Below are positions 36,093-43,126 of a stretch of 64,000 bases of DNA, one piece after another (the first letter of the stretch is position 1; every line of letters starts with the position of its first letter). The position numbers and the translations under genes are program-made. Under the pieces are notes generated by a model that searched no databases, had not been told where the DNA came from, and was given only the letters and a program-made list of their open reading frames with translations. This stretch comes from DATJOJ01 sp035507035 (GTDB taxonomy: Bacteria; Acidobacteriota; Terriglobia; Terriglobales; Acidobacteriaceae): the NCBI GenBank assembly GCA_035507035.1, contig DATJOJ010000068.1:15449-79448 (forward strand), written 5' to 3'.

Positions 36093-36890
36093 ATGAGCAA
36101 GCTTCTCTCTTATTTTCTGATATTCGCCGCGTTCGTCGGCGCGGGACAAACCGGTTCTCGGCAGCAGGAACCGCTGCCCACCATCGGCGCCGCGCCCGCG
36201 TCGGTCATTGTTCCTCCGCCGCCGAATTACAATTTTTTCGACGATCAAAGGTACGTCTACAGCGTCGAATGGCACTTATTCACCGCGGGCACGGCCACCA
36301 TGGGTCTTCACGCTGACGGCAACGAGCAGAAAGTGATTTCCACCGCCGTTTCCTCCGGCGTTGTCAACGCGCTTTACAAAGTCAACGACCACTTCGAATC
36401 GTTCTTCGATCCGCACACCTTTTGCTCGCTGCGGGTGGTTAAGCATATCGAAGAAGGCTCGCATGCGCGAGATTCGCAGCTGCACAACGATTATCCGCGC
36501 CGCAAGAGCGTTTTTGACGAGAAGAACCTGAAAACCGGAGAACAGAAACACATCGAGAACGACATTCCAGGATGCGTCACCGACGTTGTCAGCGGTTTTT
36601 ACTACTTGCTTTCGTTGCCGCTGCAGGTGGGAAACGTGAATGCCTTCACCATCAACGACGGTGCCAAGACCACCGACGTCAGCGCCCGCGTCGAAGCCCG
36701 CGAGCAGGTGAAAGTTCCAGCGGGGACATACCAAACCGTAAGAGTGAGGATCGAGGCTGTCTCCGGAGCGCTTAAAGGCAGGGGTACGGTTTGGGCGTGG
36801 TACAGCGACGACAATCACACGCCGGTGCAGATGCGGTCGAAGCTGGGCTGGGGAACTCTGCTGTTCCGGCTGCAGCGGATCGAAAAATAA
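36093..36890 (+). CDS. DUF3108 domain exported protein
   Basis: 265 residues with a signal peptide (SYFLIFAAFVGAG). The DUF3108 fold is visible as YSVEWHLFTAGTATMGL near residue 55, YKVNDHFESFFDP near 95 and MRSKLGWGTLLFRL at the end. These proteins are periplasmic and related to outer-membrane biogenesis or beta-barrel-like sheets; function unknown. It ends the LPS operon, 50 bases after the methyltransferase, and converges with the TPR gene at 36917. Confidence 0.85.
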   Translation: MSKLLSYFLIFAAFVGAGQTGSRQQEPLPTIGAAPASVIVPPPPNYNFFDDQRYVYSVEWHLFTAGTATMGLHADGNEQKVISTAVSSGVVNALYKVNDHFESFFDPHTFCSLRVVKHIEEGSHARDSQLHNDYPRRKSVFDEKNLKTGEQKHIENDIPGCVTDVVSGFYYLLSLPLQVGNVNAFTINDGAKTTDVSARVEAREQVKVPAGTYQTVRVRIEAVSGALKGRGTVWAWYSDDNHTPVQMRSKLGWGTLLFRLQRIEK

Positions 36891-36916
36891 TTACTCCTGG
36901 CCGGAGGACTAACATT

Positions 36917-38533
36917 TCATTTCTGCGCCAGCAGAGATTTCGCGTGGCTGAGTTCCGGACGGCCGGAGCTCGAGCCGGCGCACACTTTCACCAAGTCTGC
37001 GTAATAAGTGTTCGCTTGATCGCTCTTGCCCGCCATTTCCGCGGCACGCGCCGCGCCGTAAAGGCCATCAAAGCGATTGGGATTGTATTTCAGATCGGCT
37101 TCGTATTCAGTCAAAGCTTGGTCCGAACGCTTCATTTCCAGCAACATGTCCGCCAGCATTTCGCGCGCGGGAATGGCTAAAGGCTCATCACCCTCGGCTT
37201 CTTGCTTCTCCGCAATTGCGCGCAGTGATTTAATCGCTGCATCATTCTTGCCGTCCGCGTGGTCTGCCCACGCAGTCGCTTCTTGCAAATCTTCCTCCAC
37301 CGCTTGCCCAAACAATTTCTTTCCCTGGCGGACGAGGGTTTTGTGAATGGTCTCGATCTGCAGAATATCCTTGCGCGCTTCGTCCGGATGGCCGCTGCGC
37401 GCGGAGCCGATAGCTCGCGCCCAGTAGGTCACAGACATGTCTCCGGGATCCGCGTTGGGCACCGGCGCCAGCGAGGCGGCGTCAGCCCAATGATGGAGTT
37501 CGAGATCATATCGCGCCGGGAAAACTACCAGCACGTAAATGCGCGGATCGAAATCCGAACCGTACATGTTATCTTTCATTTCCGGCATCGAGCGCACTTC
37601 CTCGATCAAACGCTGCGCGTCGCCCTCGCGTCCCGATTGCAAATACGCATACTCCAGAAAATCCATGGCATGAAACTGATGGCTCTCGCCGCCTTTGTGC
37701 TCCGCCGCGGCCTTGCGAGTAGCGGCGACCGACGCGAGGTTGGAGTTGATGTCGTCCTGCCACATGCCCAGGCGGGCAAAGATGTGTGAAGGCATATGCA
37801 GCGCATGGGGTGCGGCGGGAGCAATTTGCGCATAGCGTTGCGCGGCGGGAAGCGCAATCTGCGCCATCTGCGGGCTGTCACAGGAATGAATCAGATAATG
37901 CGCCACGCCGGGATGGTTCGGCTCTTCGGCGAACAATTTCTCCAGAATCGCGGCGGCTTTTTTCTCGTTAGCAAAAGTTGTGTCGTTATCCGGCCGCGAA
38001 GCCAGCAACGACAAAGCATAAAACGCCGACGCTTCGAGATCCTCAGGATGATGCTGCGCCTGCACCTCCATCGCGTTGGAATATGCGACAGCCCGCGAGT
38101 GATACGAGCGTTTTTTCGAACCGCTATAGAAAGCATCGATGGCCGCAATGTAGCCGCGTTCGCGGTCGTCGGTCGGATGCAGCGACTTCGCCTTTCTCGC
38201 TTCCGCCTTTCCTTTCTTGATCGTCTTCACATCGGGATGGTTCCAAAGTTGGTGCCAATAGCTCATCGCGATGCCCCAGTGAGCCATGGCGCAGTGCGGA
38301 TCGGCAGCGGCGATCTGCTCGAATTGCTTTTGCGCTTCTTCATACCAAAAGGAATGCAACAACGCCACGCCGCGCTCGAACGGCTGCTGCGCCTGCATCA
38401 CGCAGGAAATGGGGAAATGCACCGTGCCCAGTTGCTCAGGCGTCAAATCTTCGTGGTGATGTTCATCGTCGACCGCCGCAGACGCGGGAAGAAGTAAGAC
38501 AGCAAGAATCAGCAAGAACGCGATTCGCTTCAT
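36917..38533 (-). CDS. Exported TPR-repeat protein
   Basis: 538 residues with a signal peptide (FLLILAVLLLPASA), then a His/Glu-rich patch (DDEHHHEDL). TPR units include FERGVALLHSFWYEEAQKQFEQIAAADPHCAMAHWG and RSDQALTEYEADLKYNPNRFDGLYGAA. Similar proteins are widespread in Acidobacteria. The domain probably mediates protein contacts outside the inner membrane; no catalytic site seen. Confidence 0.82.
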   Translation of the reverse strand: MKRIAFLLILAVLLLPASAAVDDEHHHEDLTPEQLGTVHFPISCVMQAQQPFERGVALLHSFWYEEAQKQFEQIAAADPHCAMAHWGIAMSYWHQLWNHPDVKTIKKGKAEARKAKSLHPTDDRERGYIAAIDAFYSGSKKRSYHSRAVAYSNAMEVQAQHHPEDLEASAFYALSLLASRPDNDTTFANEKKAAAILEKLFAEEPNHPGVAHYLIHSCDSPQMAQIALPAAQRYAQIAPAAPHALHMPSHIFARLGMWQDDINSNLASVAATRKAAAEHKGGESHQFHAMDFLEYAYLQSGREGDAQRLIEEVRSMPEMKDNMYGSDFDPRIYVLVVFPARYDLELHHWADAASLAPVPNADPGDMSVTYWARAIGSARSGHPDEARKDILQIETIHKTLVRQGKKLFGQAVEEDLQEATAWADHADGKNDAAIKSLRAIAEKQEAEGDEPLAIPAREMLADMLLEMKRSDQALTEYEADLKYNPNRFDGLYGAARAAEMAGKSDQANTYYADLVKVCAGSSSGRPELSHAKSLLAQK

Positions 38534-38617
38534 TGGGACCCCACTGGAAATTGAGTCTATTCTGCGGGCAGGATTGGGGTCAATTGTGGCGATACTCAGC
38601 GCCCCTGGTGCGCGCCG

Positions 38618-39445
38618 TCAAAACGGAACCCTCAGCGACAAAATCGGGATGTGGTTGGTGGGGTGGAACGACGTGGCCGCGATCTGGATGCCTCCGCCGA
38701 AGGTGAAGGCGATGCGATTGTGGATCGGGAAGCGGCCGAGCATCAGGCCGGGAGTGACGTAAAGCACCGTATGGCCGTCGTGCGATCCGCCGTAGTAGCG
38801 AGTCATGTTAAATTCCGTCTCCGGCCACAGCTTCTTGAAAATCTTGTATTGCAGCGTATTGTTCCACAGCAATGCGTGCCCGATTTTGTTGATGTTTCCC
38901 GTGGGTAGGCTTCCGCCCAACGTTCCCTGCACATCGAAATGTCCAAACCCCTTGCCGTATGCGATGGTCGGAGTGATGACCGGACTCGGATTACCTTCCT
39001 GATATTGCCCGGTCGGCAGAGTCATCTGATAAAACAGCGTGAGGATGTAATTCCCGTGCTCCTCGTTTCCAGCCGCAAGCCGGTACTTCACCAAGAATTG
39101 CCAGTCGCCAAACCCGTCGCGGGGAGAAGAGTCGGGATTATTGATGATGTAGGGAGGTACGGCGAGGATGATCTCAGTGTTCTTTTGCGGAATGATTTCG
39201 AGACCCTTGCTCACGCCGACGTTAGTGGTAGTTGTGCCGTCATTGTGGGTCTGCCATTGCACGTCGTAACGAAACTCTTGCTCGAGCCGGGGCGTGGTGG
39301 TATTGAGCGGAGTGATCCAGTGCGGCTGCTCCGACTGGGTTTGGGTCACCATGTCGAGCCAGTCGGAAATTACGCCATTTTGGGCGAATAAGCTGGTTGA
39401 GCAACAAGAAACCATAACGACAAAAAGAGCGGCGGCTCTGCGCAT
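38618..39445 (-). CDS. Outer-membrane beta-barrel-like protein (transporter/MetA-like)
   Basis: 275 residues with a signal peptide (ALFVVMVSCCSTSLFA). Alternating hydrophobic stretches and the final aromatic residue (LSLRVPF) suggest an outer-membrane barrel. Segments such as KYRLAAGNEEHGNYILTLFYQMTLPTG resemble the 'phenol degradation MetA' barrel family. It is divergent from the molybdopterin-fold gene at 39541, with a palindrome between them. ATG at 39445 is preferred over the TTG at 39457. Confidence 0.75.
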   Translation of the reverse strand: MRRAAALFVVMVSCCSTSLFAQNGVISDWLDMVTQTQSEQPHWITPLNTTTPRLEQEFRYDVQWQTHNDGTTTTNVGVSKGLEIIPQKNTEIILAVPPYIINNPDSSPRDGFGDWQFLVKYRLAAGNEEHGNYILTLFYQMTLPTGQYQEGNPSPVITPTIAYGKGFGHFDVQGTLGGSLPTGNINKIGHALLWNNTLQYKIFKKLWPETEFNMTRYYGGSHDGHTVLYVTPGLMLGRFPIHNRIAFTFGGGIQIAATSFHPTNHIPILSLRVPF

Positions 39446-39496
39446 CGCAATCCCCAAGTTGAATGATTTTGCTGTAAAGAAGGGAGAAGTATACTG

Positions 39497-39524
39497 ATAC
39501 TATATTTCTCAAGTCAAATAGTAT
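39497..39524. promoter_or_regulatory. Operator-like inverted repeat ATACTAT-N14-ATAGTAT
   Basis: Perfect 7-base arms at 39497-39503 and 39518-39524, placed between the divergent genes 39445(-) and 39541(+) and only 16 bases from the latter start. Surrounding GTATAC words add symmetry. The region is AT-rich compared with the rest. A metal- or molybdate-responsive regulator is possible; the TATA-rich arms are loosely similar to ModE boxes. Confidence 0.45.
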
Positions 39525-39540
39525 ACGAATTTAGACATAT

Positions 39541-40041
39541 ATGAAGATGCAACTGAACTCGCGACAGTACGCGGCGTTTGGTTTGGGGCTGGCGCTGCTC
39601 CTCTATTCAGGGAGTCTTCAGGGCCAGCAACTCACGATTCAAACCGAGTCCGGAAAGCAGACCATAGTCACGAAAGCTGACCTCGACGCTATGCCGCAGA
39701 TCGAGGTCTCGGCCGGAACGGCGAATGTTCCGGTGACCTATCAGGGTGTGGCGCTCAAAGCCCTGCTGGAAAAAGCCGGAGTCACTTTTGGTGACTCGCT
39801 ACGGGGAAAGCGTTTAGCTTCGTGCTTGCTCGTCGAAGCAGCGGACGGATACCGGGTGGTGATCGCGTTGCCCGAGATCGATCCGGCGTTTGGCGATCAG
39901 CAAATCATGCTGGCTGATTCACGCGACGGCAGGCCGCTCGATCAAAAAGAAGGCCCGTTCCGAATCGTGATTCCCAGCGAAAAGCGAATGGCGCGCTGGG
40001 TACGGCAAGTGACCGCGCTCAAGATTGTTGAAGTGCAGTGA
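39541..40041 (+). CDS. Exported oxidoreductase molybdopterin-binding (SUOX fold) protein
   Basis: 166 residues with a signal peptide (FGLGLALLLYSGSLQG). The remaining 130 residues match the small molybdopterin-binding fold: LDAMPQIEVSA near residue 55, VTYQGVALKALLEKAG near 75, and IALPEIDPAF near 115. It lacks the cofactor-coordinating Cys of sulfite oxidase, so it may bind the cofactor weakly or not at all. The placement beside molbindin and modA suggests a molybdenum link. Confidence 0.8.
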   Translation: MKMQLNSRQYAAFGLGLALLLYSGSLQGQQLTIQTESGKQTIVTKADLDAMPQIEVSAGTANVPVTYQGVALKALLEKAGVTFGDSLRGKRLASCLLVEAADGYRVVIALPEIDPAFGDQQIMLADSRDGRPLDQKEGPFRIVIPSEKRMARWVRQVTALKIVEVQ

Positions 40042-40045
40042 GGCG

Positions 40046-40252
40046 TCAGTCTTTCTGAATCATGACTTCGGTGGCTTTGACCACAGCGATGACGGTGTCA
40101 CCCTTCTTGAGCTTCAATTCTTCGGCGCTGCGCCGGGTGATGGCGCTTTCGATGAGATTGTCGCCGACCCGCACCACAACGTGGGCCATCACGTCGCCCA
40201 ACTGAACTTCTTCCACTTTTCCTTGTAGTTTGTTTCTGGCTGAGATTGGCAT
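40046..40252 (-). CDS. Molbindin (TOBE/Mop domain protein)
   Basis: 68 residues consisting of one TOBE/Mop domain: ISARNKLQGKVEEVQLGDV at the N-terminus, ITRRSAEELKLKKGDTVIAVVKATEVMI at the C-terminus. Such proteins bind molybdate or tungstate as oligomers and store it in the cytoplasm. The start at 40252 is fixed by the family start MPISARN. It ends 5 bases from the convergent molybdopterin-fold gene and is divergent from modA with a 34-base gap. Confidence 0.9.
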   Translation of the reverse strand: MPISARNKLQGKVEEVQLGDVMAHVVVRVGDNLIESAITRRSAEELKLKKGDTVIAVVKATEVMIQKD

Positions 40253-40286
40253 GATTTTTTGATTATAGAAGCTTGGAGAGAAGAAT

Positions 40287-41063
40287 ATGAGAATTTGCCG
40301 GCTTTCCCTGGTTTTCCTTTTGGTCGCCGCGAGTATCTTGCCCTTGCGTGCGCAAGACATCTCCGTCGCCGCGGCCGCGGACTTGCAATTTGCCATGCGG
40401 GACATTGCCGCCGGTTTCGAAAAAGACACAGGGAAAAAAGTCACGATCTCTTACGGATCGTCGGGCAACTTTTTTCAACAGCTGCAGAATGGAGCGCCGT
40501 TCGACATCTTCTTTTCCGCCAATCTCGATTACGCCCAAAGGCTACAAGATGCCGGACTGACAGAACCGGGAAGCTATTACCGATATGCCAAGGGCAAGAT
40601 AGTGATCTGGACGCGGAAAGAGTCAAAGCTCGACCTGACTTCCGGCATGCAAGCTTTGCTTAACCCGTCCATCAGCAAGATTGCGATCGCCAATCCTCAA
40701 CATGCGCCGTATGGTAAAGCCGCGGTCGAGGCGATGCAGAAAGTGGGAGTCTACGACAAAGTAAAAGACAAGCTGGTCCTCGGCGAAAACATTTCGCAGA
40801 CCGCATCGTTCGTGGTCTCGGGATCGGCCGACGTTGGCATCGTTGCACTGTCACTCGCGCTCTCTCCGAACATGAAGGACGCGGGCCACTACGTGGAGGT
40901 GCCAACCGGCACCTATCAACCGATCGAGCAAGCGTGCGTCATCCTGAAGACATCGAAGAACGAAGCTGTAGCGCAGCAATTCTTATCGTTCGTCAAGAGT
41001 CCAGCGGCGGCGGAAATTCTGACACAGTACGGTTTTGATGTGTCCGGCCGGGCGAAGCCGTGA
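40287..41063 (+). CDS. modA: Molybdate ABC transporter substrate-binding protein
   Basis: 258 residues with a signal peptide (SLVFLLVAASILPLRA). ISVAAAADLQFAMRDIAAGFEKDTG and SYGSSGNFFQQLQNGAPFDIFFSA carry the oxyanion-binding Ser residues. It captures molybdate or tungstate in the periplasm. No modB or modC follows in the next genes, so the permease must be elsewhere. Its partner genes nearby are the molbindin and the molybdopterin-fold protein. Confidence 0.92.
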   Translation: MRICRLSLVFLLVAASILPLRAQDISVAAAADLQFAMRDIAAGFEKDTGKKVTISYGSSGNFFQQLQNGAPFDIFFSANLDYAQRLQDAGLTEPGSYYRYAKGKIVIWTRKESKLDLTSGMQALLNPSISKIAIANPQHAPYGKAAVEAMQKVGVYDKVKDKLVLGENISQTASFVVSGSADVGIVALSLALSPNMKDAGHYVEVPTGTYQPIEQACVILKTSKNEAVAQQFLSFVKSPAAAEILTQYGFDVSGRAKP

Positions 41064-41171
41064 AGAACTTAGGGTTGTCAACAAGGCTCAAAACGACCTG
41101 CGCCCGGATTTGGCTCCGAGCGCAGGAAATCGATCAAATCAGTGGCGACAAGCCATACTACTGTCGGGATG

Positions 41172-42044
41172 TTACGCGACCGCCTGCGATGCGCTGTGCC
41201 CGCCAAACGACTGGATCGCGCTAGCCTCGTCCTGGTGGATGTCGAAAACAGCCGCCAGCCTTGTCATGTGCAGCAGGTCGTGCACGCGCTTGTTCAGGTT
41301 GGCCAGTTTCACTTCACCCCCCTTGTTGCGAATTGTCGTATGAGTCTTCACCAACTCTCCGAGACCGGAGCTGTCGATGTAGTTCACCTCAACCAAGTTC
41401 AGAACGATTCGGCGGTTTCCTTGGTCGGCAAGATCGCGAACGATGTCACGCAACATTACATTGCCCTCGCCCAGCGTAATCCTGCCGCTGATGTCAAGCA
41501 CGATGACATCCCCGATCTTGCGTGTTTCCGTTTGCATCTTGGTCGGCGTCTTGCCCTGCATGCCCATGCCCAAGCGATCGAGGATTTCGCAGGCCGCCGT
41601 GGCAGTCTCCGGCGACTCAGTGCGAACCACAATTAACGAGCGCCCTTCTTTCAGGACTTCCCGGAAAAATGCGGCATCCTCGGAGCACTTTGCATCCGGC
41701 GTAGGTTGCGGAGCTTGCGCGTCGTGGGCCGCACTTGCCCCCACGGCCGCACCCGTGCCCGCCCCGGCGAGTCCCAAGAGCGCCGCGGCACCAAAGCCCA
41801 GCGCAAACACAGGCCCGATGCCCGGCAGCAGCAGAGTGGCGGCAACGACCCCCGCGGACATGCCCGCCGCCCCGCCCACAAAGCCTCCGACGGTAGCGCC
41901 GAACTCCTTCGCGATGCTCTTGGCCTCGGTTTCCGAACGTGTCAGATACACAATGGACTGCTCCGGCACACCTTTTTGCCGTAATTCTTTTACAGCCTCT
42001 TCCGCGTGATCGCGGCAAGAAAAAACGCCAATTGCGGTTTCCAC
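41172..42044 (-). CDS. Glycine-zipper membrane hairpin fused to a STAS domain
   Basis: 290 residues from a GTG with AAGGAGG upstream. Three parts: a small N-terminal domain (IGVFSCRDHAEEAVKEL...) resembling general-stress YflT/DUF1269 modules, a glycine-rich hydrophobic hairpin (about residues 60-115) of the glycine-zipper type, and a C-terminal STAS domain. The STAS phospho-acceptor region is YIDSSGLGELV. STAS proteins act as anti-sigma-factor antagonists. Membrane insertion of the middle part is inferred. No partner kinase or phosphatase is next to it. A TTG at 42086 is less likely as start. Confidence 0.8.
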   Translation of the reverse strand: METAIGVFSCRDHAEEAVKELRQKGVPEQSIVYLTRSETEAKSIAKEFGATVGGFVGGAAGMSAGVVAATLLLPGIGPVFALGFGAAALLGLAGAGTGAAVGASAAHDAQAPQPTPDAKCSEDAAFFREVLKEGRSLIVVRTESPETATAACEILDRLGMGMQGKTPTKMQTETRKIGDVIVLDISGRITLGEGNVMLRDIVRDLADQGNRRIVLNLVEVNYIDSSGLGELVKTHTTIRNKGGEVKLANLNKRVHDLLHMTRLAAVFDIHQDEASAIQSFGGHSASQAVA

Positions 42045-42301
42045 ATGCCCTCCTTGAAGCAGCGACCTTTGGGAGCTACTGGTCAACTGCTGTGGCCCCA
42101 GCGGTGTGGCACAAAACTGTGATCTTAGCCCTGGGATTTGTCAAGCGAATTCTGATGGTTTTTGCGGGTTTTCCTCGCCTTATTCAGGTTAGCCGGGGTT
42201 TGGCGTTGACCGGCTGGCCTTCCAGACAGATAATCTTCATGACTCGGTTGGCGGCCGCCCGGCACATCGCGGTTTTCGGCAGGTGGGAACCCCGCGCTCA
42301 C

Positions 42302-42562
42302 CTACTGCAGCCGGAATCTCTCATTCATCAGCCGCTGCAGGCGAGGCTTGTAAAGAATGTCGTAGGCAAATTCTTTGTCAGGGAACATGGCCAGGGCTGC
42401 GCGTTTGGCACCGGCCGCCAGCTCGGAAGCTTCTTCTACCGTCATGTTCGGATCCTGGCTGATCACCGACATGACCATGCTCATCATGACCTGCAAACGG
42501 CGAATGTTGCGTGCTTCGAGTTCGCGTTCGCTCAGCTGCCTAGCCCGTTCCGCACTCTCCAT
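42302..42562 (-). CDS. Small helical protein of unknown function
   Basis: 86 residues, mostly helical and charged (SERELEARNIRRLQVMMSMV), with a Met-rich stretch near residues 25-35. ATG at 42562. No signal peptide or known motif. Flanking gaps of 257 and 246 bases hold no other credible gene. Confidence 0.55.
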   Translation of the reverse strand: MESAERARQLSERELEARNIRRLQVMMSMVMSVISQDPNMTVEEASELAAGAKRAALAMFPDKEFAYDILYKPRLQRLMNERFRLQ

Positions 42563-42808
42563 GAGTACCCCACTCAGCGGATTAGATGAGCCGCTCTCGC
42601 CGGGCGTTGCGCCCAGGCGTGGAGCTATTCTGGAATCAATTGCCTGTCAAAGCAATGGCCCCATGGTGTAGGGCTTTAGTAACACCGCATGCCGCTTGGG
42701 CAACCGGGGCAACCGAATCTCATGCTGCAACCCTTCGCGCGGGATTAGAATCATTTAGACAACCAAGCGCCGAGCGCGTGCGTCTGGGAAACCAGCCTAG
42801 GAGGGCTC

Positions 42809-43126
42809 ATGTCAGGAAGCGCTTCATCGAAACCCGCAGCGCCAAACCCGAACGAGAAACTGGTTCGAGTGTTTGACACCGAACAGGAATCTGAGGCCAT
42901 GGTGGTGCGCGGGTTGCTCGAGTCTGCCGGCATCGATTGTGACATCACGGCGCTCGATGCGCCGCAAGATATTCTGCCCGGCGTTGGCGGGACCGTTATC
43001 CTGGTGCGCGAAGAAGATGCCGCACGGGCCTCGCAAATGATCCAAGATTACCGCCGGCCGCCCAGTGATAACGAGATGGAGACCGCCGAATACGAAGCTA
43101 TTCCAGATCCCGAGAGTGAGGCGTAA
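42809..43126 (+). CDS. DUF2007-type putative signal-transducing protein
   Basis: 105 residues. The central part LVRVFDTEQESEAMVVRGLLESAGIDC matches the DUF2007 (prokaryotic signal-transducing) domain, followed by an acidic tail. GGAGGG ribosome binding site 4 bases before the ATG. Its last 29 bases overlap the 3' end of comEC on the opposite strand. Confidence 0.78.
   Translation: MSGSASSKPAAPNPNEKLVRVFDTEQESEAMVVRGLLESAGIDCDITALDAPQDILPGVGGTVILVREEDAARASQMIQDYRRPPSDNEMETAEYEAIPDPESEA

Noticed and set aside
42640..42740. Possible tRNA in the gap before the DUF2007 gene
   Set aside because: No cloverleaf with a T-arm GTTC and matching acceptor stem could be drawn.
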